A program made the translations under genes and the position numbers. 64,000 nt of DNA. It comes from an uncultured Maricaulis sp. Lineage in GTDB: Bacteria > Pseudomonadota > Alphaproteobacteria > Caulobacterales > Maricaulaceae. The stretch lies in NCBI RefSeq assembly GCF_905480005.1, contig NZ_CAJQOO010000011.1:41784-105783 (forward strand), in the 5' to 3' direction. The notes beneath the pieces were generated by a model. The model was not told the DNA's origin, did not search any database, and saw only the letters and a program-made list of their open reading frames with translations. Positions 1 to 8,761 of this stretch are shown one piece after another. Positions within the stretch are counted from its first letter, which is position 1. Each line of letters opens with the position of its first letter.

Positions 1-51
1 ATACCTGCTCGTCCGGCCAACCGCCGGGCTTTCGACCCGGGAAAGGGGTTC

Positions 52-636
52 ATGACGGATCTGACTGAGCGCCCGAGTGCTGCGGTCGACAGCCGGGCCA
101 TGTCCAACCTGCTCGTGCGGGTCGGACAGGCGCGCGATCGTCAGGCCTTCAGGGCGTTGTTCGATCATTTCGCGCCACGGATCCGGTCATTCCTGCTTCA
201 GCGTCGCGTGCCGAAGGCGCAGGCAGAGGATATCACGCAGGACGTGATGTTGGCGGTCTGGCGCCGCGCGGCCAGTTTTGACCCGGCCAAGGCCGGCGCC
301 TCGACCTGGATCTACACGATTGCCCGCAATCAGCACATTGACCAGTTCCGCAAGGCGAAGCGGGCGGAGCAGATGGACGAAACCGATCCGTCCCTGCAGC
401 CGGAACCCGCGCCTGCCGCGGACGATTTGTGCGAGATGTCGGAGTCGGCGCAAAGCGTCGGGGCCGCACTCGAAACCCTGTCACCTGACCAGCGTCAGGT
501 CATCGACATGGCCTTCACGGAAGGGCTGTCTCACAGCGAAATCGCCGACCGGCTCGACTTGCCGCTCGGTACAGTAAAATCACGAATAAGGCTCGCCATG
601 GGCAAGCTGAAGACGACACTTGGAGACTTGGTATGA
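52..636 (+). CDS. ECF-type RNA polymerase sigma factor (RpoE/SigE-like)
   Basis: ORF with sigma-70 region 2 (FDHFAPRIRSFLLQRRVPKAQAEDITQDVMLAVWRRAASFDP) and region 4 (LSPDQRQVIDMAFTEGLSHSEIADRLDLPLGTVKSRIRLAMGKL); overlaps downstream anti-sigma start. Confidence 0.93.
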   Translation: MTDLTERPSAAVDSRAMSNLLVRVGQARDRQAFRALFDHFAPRIRSFLLQRRVPKAQAEDITQDVMLAVWRRAASFDPAKAGASTWIYTIARNQHIDQFRKAKRAEQMDETDPSLQPEPAPAADDLCEMSESAQSVGAALETLSPDQRQVIDMAFTEGLSHSEIADRLDLPLGTVKSRIRLAMGKLKTTLGDLV

Positions 637-1304
637 CCCAACGCGGTCATGTGCTGGACGATACCTGGTATCTCGACTACGCCGCCGGAGCACTGGCGAG
701 CGAAGCCGAGGGCGTGCTTGTTCGCTCCCACATTGAACTCAATGACGAAGCCGGGGCCCGTTTGGCGCGCCTCGACCGAATAGGCGGCTCCCTGCTTGAG
801 CAGCTGCCGACAGGAGAGGCATTGCCTTTCTCAGCCGATGATCTGCTCGACCTAGTCGATGGAAGCGAAGACGAGGTCACGGATCCTGCCTCTGCAGCGA
901 CCCCCGCAGAGCTCGCAGATGTCGATATCCCGCCGGCGCTTGCCGCCTATCTGGAACGCACGGGCGTACAGGTAAAATGGGAATTTCTCGGGCCGGGCCT
1001 GCGCAAGGCCGTGCTTTGGCGCGGTGATGAAGACGAGCGTCTCTGGTTGCTCAAGGCCGAACCCGGCGTTGCCATTCCACATCACGGTCACAATGGTTCC
1101 GAACTGACGCTCGTCCTCAAGGGAAGTTTCTGGGATGGCGATCAGGAGTACCGGCGCGGCGATGTGGAAGAGGCGCATCCCGATATCGAGCACGATATCC
1201 GGATCGATCCGTCGGGCGTGTGTGTCTGTCTGGCACTGACCTGCGGCAAGCTTCGTTTTGACAATCCGCTTCTTCGGGCATTTCAGGTCTTTACCGGTCT
1301 CTGA
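633..1304 (+). CDS. ChrR-family anti-sigma factor with C-terminal cupin domain
   Basis: Overlaps the sigma factor stop; N-terminal anti-sigma-like helix region plus cupin motif PHHGHNGSELTLVLKGSFWDGDQEYRRGDVEEAHPDIEHD. Confidence 0.88.
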   Translation: MTQRGHVLDDTWYLDYAAGALASEAEGVLVRSHIELNDEAGARLARLDRIGGSLLEQLPTGEALPFSADDLLDLVDGSEDEVTDPASAATPAELADVDIPPALAAYLERTGVQVKWEFLGPGLRKAVLWRGDEDERLWLLKAEPGVAIPHHGHNGSELTLVLKGSFWDGDQEYRRGDVEEAHPDIEHDIRIDPSGVCVCLALTCGKLRFDNPLLRAFQVFTGL

Positions 1305-1425
1305 GCCGGTGAGGCTTGCCGACACTGGGTCCCCCGGCGAGTGACGAAGGCGGGTGCGGTCGCGCGGCGTTTGCGCTACCATGCCGGCTCACGTGATTTC
1401 GTCAGGTCCCGGGGTGACGGCCAGC

Positions 1426-2469
1426 ATGAGTGTGAAGACACGGGCGAACAAGCAGTCCGGCGCGACCATCAAGGATGTGGCAAGTGCGGCAGGCGTGTCC
1501 GCGATGACCGTCTCGCGTGTGCTCAATGCCGAGCCGAATGTCCGCCCCGCGACGCGCGAGCGCGTCCAGGCTGCCATCAAGGAACTCAACTACCGGCCAA
1601 ACCTGTCGGCGCGAAACCTTGCCCGCGCGAACGCCTATTTCATCGGCCTCCTCTACGACAATCCCAGCGCCGGCTATATCAGTGAATTGCTGATCGGCGC
1701 GCTGAACCGCTGTCGTACATCCGGATATCATCTGGTGCTGGAGAGCTGTGGCGCTGCCGGCGAGGACTGGGCCGCCGAGATCGCGGCCATGCTGCGCACC
1801 TCGAATTTCGACGGCATCGTGATGCCGCCGCCGGTTTGCGACAATGCAGACGTGCTTGTTGCCGTTGCGGAGGCGGGTATTCCACATGTCCGCATCGCGC
1901 CCGACAATGATCTGGATCGCGCTCCCTGTGTGCTGACCGATGACCGCGCCGCGTCGCGTCGAATGACTGAGTATCTCATCGAGCTTGGCCACAGGCGGAT
2001 CGGCTTCGTGCTGGGTCCGGAAGAGCATGGCGCCAGTCGGGAACGACATGCCGGCTTCCTCGAAGGACTCGCAGCGCATGGGCTGGAAAGCGATCCTGCC
2101 CTGATCGCGCCGGGTGCATTTACGTACAAATCGGGCCTGGAAGCGGCGGATCGCCTGTTGTCGCTCGCCGATCGACCGACCGCGATCTTCGCCTCCAATG
2201 ATGACATGGCGGTGGCTGTGATCGCTCTGGCACACAAGCATGCGCTTGATGTGCCGCGTGATCTCACGGTGGTGGGTTTTGATGACACCCAGACGGCGAC
2301 GGCGATCTGGCCCCAACTGACCACGGTTCGACAGCCGATTTCGGACATGGCCAGTGCGGCCATCGAATTGCTGGCCAGCCATCTCAATGGCGATGAGGCC
2401 GCCGCCGCGCGCCGTGAAATTCGCTCCGAGATCGTGATCCGCGATTCCTCAGCCGCACCGGCCTCTTAG
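1426..2469 (+). CDS. LacI-family transcriptional regulator
   Basis: LacI HTH 'ATIKDVASAAGVSAMTVSRVLNAEPNVRPATRERVQAAIKELNYRPN' and periplasmic-binding-protein-like domain; start chosen at internal ATG 1426. Confidence 0.93.
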   Translation: MSVKTRANKQSGATIKDVASAAGVSAMTVSRVLNAEPNVRPATRERVQAAIKELNYRPNLSARNLARANAYFIGLLYDNPSAGYISELLIGALNRCRTSGYHLVLESCGAAGEDWAAEIAAMLRTSNFDGIVMPPPVCDNADVLVAVAEAGIPHVRIAPDNDLDRAPCVLTDDRAASRRMTEYLIELGHRRIGFVLGPEEHGASRERHAGFLEGLAAHGLESDPALIAPGAFTYKSGLEAADRLLSLADRPTAIFASNDDMAVAVIALAHKHALDVPRDLTVVGFDDTQTATAIWPQLTTVRQPISDMASAAIELLASHLNGDEAAAARREIRSEIVIRDSSAAPAS

Positions 2470-2610
2470 CTTCACAAATCTCCCGGAAGGCTGCACTCTG
2501 TGGCAGCTGTCTGAATGTCCCCGAATTTCAGGGATTGTTAGCGGCCTTGATGCAGGGTTGGCAGCGAGCTCGGCCTTCTTGGGCCGGGATGAGCAATCGG
2601 GGAGAGACAT

Positions 2611-2940
2611 GTGAGCGACTGGCGCACTCAACCGGAAATCGATCCGCTCATAATCCAGACCCTGGTCAATGCCGTCGGCGTCGAGGTGTTTGCCGGAATG
2701 AAAGACCAGTTCGTCACGGATTTGCGGTCTCTCGGGCAAGCCTATTATGAGGCGCTTGCCAATTCTGATGAAGATCAGGCCAAGGCTTCGGCGCATGCTC
2801 TCAAGGGGGCCGCCTCCAATATTGGCCTGGTTCAGCTCAGCCAGATTGCCGCCGAGCTGGAACGCGATGCCAGCGATCCGGGCGCGGCGTTGACCGAGGT
2901 TCTCGATCGCTCGATTTCTCGTCTGGAGTCCGCATCCTGA
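2611..2940 (+). CDS. Histidine phosphotransfer (Hpt) domain protein
   Basis: Small protein with Hpt motif ASAHALKGAASNIGL; GTG start; heads a signalling gene cluster. Confidence 0.85.
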   Translation: MSDWRTQPEIDPLIIQTLVNAVGVEVFAGMKDQFVTDLRSLGQAYYEALANSDEDQAKASAHALKGAASNIGLVQLSQIAAELERDASDPGAALTEVLDRSISRLESAS

Positions 2941-2974
2941 GCTTGATGCCCCAGACGGCACGGAGGAAGATTCG

Positions 2975-3277
2975 ATGGAATACAGGACTGAAAACCGGGA
3001 CGACCGACTTCTCGTGTGGATATCCGGTGTGATCACCTTTGACGACCACGAGCCTTTCCGACGGATTGTTGACGAGATCGCGGCTTGCACGCCTGAGCTT
3101 GTGGAACTTTCCCTCACGACCACCAAGATGATCGACTCTGCCGGTATCGGCATGTTGCTTCTGGCCAAGGACAAGGCTGACAAGTCGGGCAAGGCCCTCG
3201 TGCTGTCAGGCGTGACCGGGCATGTTGCCAAAGTGGTCGAGCTGTCCAAGGTAGACCAGCTGATCAAGATCGTCTGA
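2975..3277 (+). CDS. STAS-domain anti-sigma factor antagonist (RsbV/SpoIIAA-like)
   Basis: About 100 aa with conserved phospho-serine motif 'KMIDSAGIGMLLLAKDKA'. Confidence 0.9.
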   Translation: MEYRTENRDDRLLVWISGVITFDDHEPFRRIVDEIAACTPELVELSLTTTKMIDSAGIGMLLLAKDKADKSGKALVLSGVTGHVAKVVELSKVDQLIKIV

Positions 3278-3278
3278 G

Positions 3279-4478
3279 GTGGCGATGTCAGGGCCCGACG
3301 AGTCACTCCTGTCAGACCACGCAGTGGATACCGCGCTCATCCTGATCGTTGATGACCAGAAATCCTCGCGCCTGATGATTGCCGCTGTGCTCGAGGCCGC
3401 GGGCTTCACCAATCACCTGTTTGCCAGTGACGGTGTGGAGGCGCTGGACGTTCTCGAACGTGAGCCGGTCGAGATCGTCGTTCTCGATATCGTTATGCCG
3501 AACAAGGACGGGTTTGATGTCTGCCGGGAAGTCCGGCAACGCCTGAACCTGCCTGTGTCGATCCTGATTCAGACAGCCCTTGAGGATGCCGACCAGAGGG
3601 CGTCGGCCTTTGATGCCGGTGCCTCGGATGTGATTTCCAAACCCATTCACCCCCACGAGATCGTGTCGCGGGTGCGGTTGCATCTTGAACGTCGCCGCAT
3701 GATGAACAGCCTCCAGCGCTATCGGCGCCGGATGGAGGAGGAGCTGAAGGCGGCCGAGGCGATGCAGATCTCGCTCCTCAAATCCGATGAGGACGTCGCC
3801 GCGATTGCCCGCCCGCGTGGTGCAGATTTGTGGACCTTCTATCAAGCCTCCAATCAGCTGGGCGGCGACCTCTGGCAGGTCTTCGAGATCGATGAAACCC
3901 GTTTTGGCATCCTGATGATCGATCTGTCGGGGCATGGCGTGGCCGCCGCGATCAACGCCTTTCGCGTTCACATGCTGACCGACACACTGCGCCACGACCG
4001 GTCCGAGCCAGGGCTTTGGCTGGCCGCGGTGAATGACTACCTGTACCAGATCCTGCCGGTAGAGCATTTCGCCACCGCCTTTTATGCGGTGATCGATACC
4101 GCCTCCGGCCACCTGCATTACGCGATTGCCGGGGCCCCGCCTCCAATCCTGCTGGAAGCCTCGGGCGGTTGGCAGGCTCTGGGTGGCAGCGGCCTTATTC
4201 TCGGATGCGCCCCGGGGGTCAGCTATGACACCTGGAAAACCAGCCTGAAGCAGGGTGACCGGCTGCTTTGCTACAGCGACGCGCTGTACGAAAATTTCGA
4301 ACAGCCCGATCTGTCACTGGAGCCGGAAGATCTCGCGCGGCTCGCGCATGACGTGGTCTCGCGGGAAGGTGGCGCCGGTTTCATGAGCGCCATGATCGGG
4401 CAGGTATTCGATGATCCCGAGGCCCAGAGCCGCGACGACCTCACACTCCTGCTCCTGGAGGTGACCGGTGACAGGTGA
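3279..4478 (+). CDS. Response regulator with C-terminal PP2C/SpoIIE phosphatase domain (RsbU/HsbR-like)
   Basis: N-terminal REC with phosphoacceptor motif 'IVVLDIVMPNKDGFDV', C-terminal SpoIIE-like 'GGDLWQVFEID...GILMIDLSGHGVAAA...LLCYSDALYE'. Confidence 0.92.
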   Translation: MAMSGPDESLLSDHAVDTALILIVDDQKSSRLMIAAVLEAAGFTNHLFASDGVEALDVLEREPVEIVVLDIVMPNKDGFDVCREVRQRLNLPVSILIQTALEDADQRASAFDAGASDVISKPIHPHEIVSRVRLHLERRRMMNSLQRYRRRMEEELKAAEAMQISLLKSDEDVAAIARPRGADLWTFYQASNQLGGDLWQVFEIDETRFGILMIDLSGHGVAAAINAFRVHMLTDTLRHDRSEPGLWLAAVNDYLYQILPVEHFATAFYAVIDTASGHLHYAIAGAPPPILLEASGGWQALGGSGLILGCAPGVSYDTWKTSLKQGDRLLCYSDALYENFEQPDLSLEPEDLARLAHDVVSREGGAGFMSAMIGQVFDDPEAQSRDDLTLLLLEVTGDR

Positions 4479-5334
4479 GACCACGAAGACGCTATCCGAC
4501 GCAATCTGGGTCCGCCTTGATGAGACGCCGCTGGCGATCGCGATACGCCAATCAATGGTGGAGCGCTATGGGGAGCTGGTTGTTCTCGAGGCGGAGCTTC
4601 CGCAAGGCGCGACGGTCGGCCTTGTGATCGCCGATGATGCCCACGGCGGAGAGATAGGCCGGGCTGCTGACCACAATGCCGGCGCGCTCCAGTCCATTCT
4701 CATCACCGATGACCCGACCACCGGGACGCGGGCTGATTTCGTTCTGCACAGCGATGTCGATCTTGAATCCGTCATGTCGGTCGTTCGCTCGACCAAGGAT
4801 TTCCGCGATCAGGTGATGTCCCTGCGCGCCGATGTCGCCCGACGAAAGTCGGCGATTGGCACGATTATCAATGGACAATTTGTCTTTCGCACCCTGGATG
4901 AAGCCCGCAATCTGGCGACCATGGTCGCGCTTGCCTGCCCCAATTCGGACCTTGTCGCGGTCGGGCTGCAGGAATTGCTGATCAATGCCGTCGAGCATGG
5001 CAATCTGGAAATCGATGCCGCCTTGAAGCACGATCTTTTGCTGGAGGGATGCTGGCGCGAGGAAGTCGAGGCCCGCCTCGGCAATCCGGCCTTTGCGCAC
5101 CGGGTGGTGATCTTCAGCTTCAAGCGCAGCGACCGCATCATCTCGATGACAATCCAGGATGAAGGTGACGGATTTGATCATGTCCGCTATCTGGCGGACA
5201 TGCGCCCGATGGACGGATATCGGGGTCGCGGCATCGCGATGGCGAAGGACCTGGCCTTCTCGTCCCTGACCTATCTGGGAGCCGGAAATATCGTCGAGGC
5301 CACCATCCTTCTGCCGAAGAACGGGCGTGGCTAG
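4468..5334 (+). CDS. ATP-binding protein with C-terminal HATPase_c (RsbW/SpoIIAB-like anti-sigma kinase domain)
   Basis: N-box 'LVAVGLQELLINAVEHGNLEI', G1-like 'IQDEGDGFDHVRYL', 'YRGRGIAMAKDLAF'; overlaps preceding gene. Confidence 0.82.
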   Translation: MTGETTKTLSDAIWVRLDETPLAIAIRQSMVERYGELVVLEAELPQGATVGLVIADDAHGGEIGRAADHNAGALQSILITDDPTTGTRADFVLHSDVDLESVMSVVRSTKDFRDQVMSLRADVARRKSAIGTIINGQFVFRTLDEARNLATMVALACPNSDLVAVGLQELLINAVEHGNLEIDAALKHDLLLEGCWREEVEARLGNPAFAHRVVIFSFKRSDRIISMTIQDEGDGFDHVRYLADMRPMDGYRGRGIAMAKDLAFSSLTYLGAGNIVEATILLPKNGRG

Positions 5335-5469
5335 CGGCCCGGACGCCGCAATCCGAATATTTTCGCGTTCAGCTATGGTTCAGTCGGGAAATCCTCTAAT
5401 CTTCCACAGACAAGACGTGTTATTCGGAACGCAGGGGTGTTCCACACGGACTACAGGGAGGGGATCCAG

Positions 5470-6378
5470 ATGAAAACCCAGATTATTGCGAGCGTCATCG
5501 CATCCGCATTTTTGGCTGGCGCGGCCACCGCGCAAGACTTTACCGCGCCGCCGTCTTTCGGGTCGGTCAATCTAAGCTCCGGCTTCACGCCGGATCCGTA
5601 TAACGTCACGCTGACATCGGGTGGACAGTTGCACGCCAGCAACCTCTCCAGCTCCTGTCGTGGCTGGATCGCCAATGCGCCTGACTATTCGGTCTATTAC
5701 CAGGCCGGCAACATGTTCGACCTGACCATCAGCTCGGTTTCCGGTTCCGACACGACGCTCGTGGTCAACGGGCCGGCCGGCAACTGGTATTGCGACGATG
5801 ACAGCGGCCAAGGCCTCAATCCGAGCATGACATTCGCCAATCCGGCTTCCGGTCGGTACGACATCTGGGTCGGCTCCTATTCCGAGGGCGATTATGCCCA
5901 GGCGACCCTGTCGATTTCCGAACTCGGCATGGCTGGCGGCCAGCCCTCCCAGGGTGGCGGCAGCTATCAGAGCATTGACTGGTCCCTTCCGGCCAATTTC
6001 GGCGGTGCCAATCTGAGCGGCGGTTTCGCTCCGGATCCCTATCGGGTCAACATCATCTCCGGCGGCACACACCGCGCCTCGGAAGTGCGCAATGGGTGTG
6101 CTGGATGGGTGTCGTCAGCTCCGGACTTCGAACTGAGCTTCAGCGCCGGTTCGCTCCCGCTGATCCTGTCCGCGGCATCGAACTCGGACACGACCATTCT
6201 CGTCAATGATCCCAATGGGAATTGGTATTGCGATGATGATGGCGGCAATGTCGGCCTCAACCCGTCGCTGACTTTCTCCAATCCGGCTTCCGGCACCTAT
6301 GACATCTGGATTGGCTCGTACAGCCAGGGCCAGAATGCCGATGCCACGCTGTCGATTTCCGAGCTCTACAGCGAGTAG
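5470..6378 (+). CDS. Secreted protein with two tandem homologous ~145-aa domains (PPC/bacterial pre-peptidase-like, function unknown)
   Basis: Signal peptide MKTQIIASVIASAFLAGAATAQ; duplicated blocks 'SDTTLVVNGPAGNWYCDDDSGQGLNPSMTFANPASGRYDIWVGSYSEGDYAQATLSISEL' and 'SDTTILVNDPNGNWYCDDDGGNVGLNPSLTFSNPASGTYDIWIGSYSQGQNADATLSISEL'. Confidence 0.8.
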   Translation: MKTQIIASVIASAFLAGAATAQDFTAPPSFGSVNLSSGFTPDPYNVTLTSGGQLHASNLSSSCRGWIANAPDYSVYYQAGNMFDLTISSVSGSDTTLVVNGPAGNWYCDDDSGQGLNPSMTFANPASGRYDIWVGSYSEGDYAQATLSISELGMAGGQPSQGGGSYQSIDWSLPANFGGANLSGGFAPDPYRVNIISGGTHRASEVRNGCAGWVSSAPDFELSFSAGSLPLILSAASNSDTTILVNDPNGNWYCDDDGGNVGLNPSLTFSNPASGTYDIWIGSYSQGQNADATLSISELYSE

Positions 6379-6405
6379 TCGACGCTTTCAGCGTGACGGA
6401 TTTCA

Positions 6406-6436
6406 GGGCGGCCGCTTCTTACCGGCCGCCCTTTTT
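6406..6436 (+). terminator. Rho-independent terminator
   Basis: GGGCGGCCG...CCGGCCGCCC followed by TTTTT just downstream of the 5470-6378 CDS. Confidence 0.8.
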
Positions 6437-6489
6437 CTGTCCGGAATTCCGGTTTATGCCTTTGGCCGTGGTTATCGAGGTGGGTCTTC

Positions 6490-7653
6490 ATGCGTTTCAT
6501 TCTGGCTGTTTGCGTCGGCGTCCTGCTCGTCGCTGTGGGGTTTGTCTTCTTCATTCTACCGGCCCGGATCGATGCCGACATGAATGTCGTCACACCCCAC
6601 GAACCCTATGGTCTGACCGCTGAGGCCGAGGCGCTGCACGGCACGCTCCGGGTCGGCGATCTACACTCCGACATGCTGTTGTGGATGCGCGATCCGACCC
6701 GATGGAATGGTCGGGGTCATACCGATCTGCCGCGCCTTCGGGCCGGGCAGGTCGCCTTCCAGGTCTTCTCCAGCGTGACAAAGACGCCCTCTGGCCAGAA
6801 TTACGATAGCAACACCGCCGACAGTGACGACATCACGGCGCTCGCCATCGTCCAGCGTTGGCCGATGCGGACCTGGGATTCGATCCTGGAACGCGCGGTC
6901 TATCATGCCGATCGGCTGAACCGCCTGGCAGAGCGCGATGACAGCTTCACCGTGGTGCGGACCCGGGCCGATCTCGAAGCGGTCCTGGCGGCGCGCGAAA
7001 CCGATCCGGCCGCGATGGCGGGCCTGCTTGAAACCGAGGGAGCCCATCCGCTTGAGGGGGAAATCGGGAATGTTGATGTGCTCTGGGATGCCGGCTATCG
7101 CATGCTCGGCCTGCAGCATTTCTTCGACAATGCGCTCGGCGGCTCCCTGCATGGTGTATCCAATGACGGGCTGACCGATTTTGGGCGCGAGGTCATTCAC
7201 CGCATGGATGAGCGTGGCCTCATCATTGATGTTGCCCACTCGTCCCCGCAAGTCGTCGAGGATGTGCTGGCCATGACGGACAGCCCCCTCGTGGTGTCCC
7301 ATACGGGCGTGCACGGCCACTGCGCAGTGAAGCGGAATATTCCCGACGCGCTCATGCAGCGGATTGCAGCCGGCGGCGGCCTGATCGGGATCGGCTTCTG
7401 GGCCGATGTCACCTGTGATGACAGCCCCGAAGGCGTGGCGGCGACATTGCTGGCCGCGATCGATCTGGTGGGTATCGACCATGTCGCGCTCGGCTCCGAC
7501 TATGACGGAACGGTCACGACGACATTTGACGCCTCTGAATATGCCGTGCTCACCGACCGGCTGCTCGCTGCCGGTCTGGGCGAGGACGAGGTGCGCCAGG
7601 TGATGGGCGAGAACATGATCCGCTTCTTTCTCGAGAATCTGCCGGCGGAATAG
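6490..7653 (+). CDS. Membrane dipeptidase (peptidase M19, renal dipeptidase family)
   Basis: 'LRVGDLHSDMLLWMRD', 'IIDVAHSSPQVVEDVLAMTDSPLVVSHTGVHG', 'DHVALGSDYDGTVTTTFD'; N-terminal membrane anchor. Confidence 0.92.
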   Translation: MRFILAVCVGVLLVAVGFVFFILPARIDADMNVVTPHEPYGLTAEAEALHGTLRVGDLHSDMLLWMRDPTRWNGRGHTDLPRLRAGQVAFQVFSSVTKTPSGQNYDSNTADSDDITALAIVQRWPMRTWDSILERAVYHADRLNRLAERDDSFTVVRTRADLEAVLAARETDPAAMAGLLETEGAHPLEGEIGNVDVLWDAGYRMLGLQHFFDNALGGSLHGVSNDGLTDFGREVIHRMDERGLIIDVAHSSPQVVEDVLAMTDSPLVVSHTGVHGHCAVKRNIPDALMQRIAAGGGLIGIGFWADVTCDDSPEGVAATLLAAIDLVGIDHVALGSDYDGTVTTTFDASEYAVLTDRLLAAGLGEDEVRQVMGENMIRFFLENLPAE

Positions 7654-7693
7654 GCGCTGCCCAAACAGGCGCTGACCGAACAGGCGCTGGTGG
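7653..7693. repeat. 15-bp tandem repeat (about 2.7 copies, GGCGCTG[C/A]CC[A/G]AACA)
   Basis: GGCGCTGCCCAAACA / GGCGCTGACCGAACA / GGCGCTGGTGG read directly in the intergenic gap. Confidence 0.75.
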
Positions 7694-7699
7694 CGGCGG

Positions 7700-8761
7700 C
7701 TATTCCGCCGCCACCGCCTCGGCCTCGAGGCGTTCAACCAGTTTGACCCCGGCCTGCGAGCAGCTGAGCGTTCCGCCCAGATCACCGGTCCATTCGCCGG
7801 CTTCATGCATCGCATTGACCGCGTCTCTAAGTCGTTTTGCGGCAGCGTTTTCGTCGAGGCTTTCCAGCAATTGTGCGGCGGCTTCGATGGCCCCGAACGG
7901 GTTGGCCTTGTCCTGGCCGGCAATGTCCGGCGCGGAGCCGTGGATGGGCTCGAACAGGCCCGGCTTGCTGTCGCCCAGCGACGCCGATCCCAGCAGTCCG
8001 ATCGAACCGGGCAGCATGGAGGCCTCGTCGGAGAGAATATCGCCGAACATGTTTTCGGTGACGATCACATCGAAGCTCGCCGGTGCGCGCAGCATGTGCA
8101 TGGCGGCGGCGTCGACATACATGTGGTCGAGCGCGACATCCGGAAAATCGCGGGCGCCCATCTCGCTGACGACATCGCGCCAGAGACGGCTGGTTTCCAG
8201 CACATTGGCCTTGTCGACCGAGGTCAGCTTGCCGCGGCGCAGTCGGGCCTGCTGAAAGGCGATGCGCGCCACCCGCTCAATCTCGCTGCGTGAATAGGTG
8301 CATTTATCGCTGGCTGTGTCGGCGGTCCGTTCACGTTCGCCGAAATAGATGCCACCGGTCAATTCGCGCACGATCAGCACATCCGTGCCCGCGACGAGGT
8401 CCGGGCGCAGGGGTGATTTTCCGGCCAGAGCCGGATGCACGGCGGCCGGACGCAGATTGGCATAGACGCCCAGCGCCTTGCGCAGGGACAGAAGGCCGGC
8501 TTCCGGCCGGGCGTCGGCCCGATCCCATTTCGGCCCCCCCACCGCGCCAAGAAAAACCGCATCGGCCGCCCGGCAGGCCGAAAGCGTCTGGTCTGTCAGC
8601 GGCTCCCCGAATGCATCGATGGAGGCACCGCCAAAGGCACAGGTCTCAAACTCGATTCGGAAGCCTTCCAGCGCGGCGACATGTTCGAGCACGGCGCGGG
8701 CGACTGCGGTGATTTCCGGTCCGATCCCGTCACCGGGCAGGAGGGTGATGCGATAGTTCAT
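7700..8761 (-). CDS. leuB: 3-isopropylmalate dehydrogenase
   Basis: 'ITLLPGDGIGPEITAVARAVL', 'VFLGAVGGPKWD', 'DALDHMYVDAAAMHML..VTENMFGDILSDEASMLPGSIGLLGSASL'. Confidence 0.97.
   Translation of the reverse strand: MNYRITLLPGDGIGPEITAVARAVLEHVAALEGFRIEFETCAFGGASIDAFGEPLTDQTLSACRAADAVFLGAVGGPKWDRADARPEAGLLSLRKALGVYANLRPAAVHPALAGKSPLRPDLVAGTDVLIVRELTGGIYFGERERTADTASDKCTYSRSEIERVARIAFQQARLRRGKLTSVDKANVLETSRLWRDVVSEMGARDFPDVALDHMYVDAAAMHMLRAPASFDVIVTENMFGDILSDEASMLPGSIGLLGSASLGDSKPGLFEPIHGSAPDIAGQDKANPFGAIEAAAQLLESLDENAAAKRLRDAVNAMHEAGEWTGDLGGTLSCSQAGVKLVERLEAEAVAAE

Noticed and set aside
5367-5381. Second GTTC-N7-GTTC match (GTTCAGCTATGGTTC) upstream of the duplicated-domain secreted gene
   Set aside because: Eight fixed bases are expected about twice by chance in 64 kb on both strands, and the inner bases do not match the GTTCT...TGTTC context of the imuA box. 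It is worth testing only if the gene proves damage-inducible.
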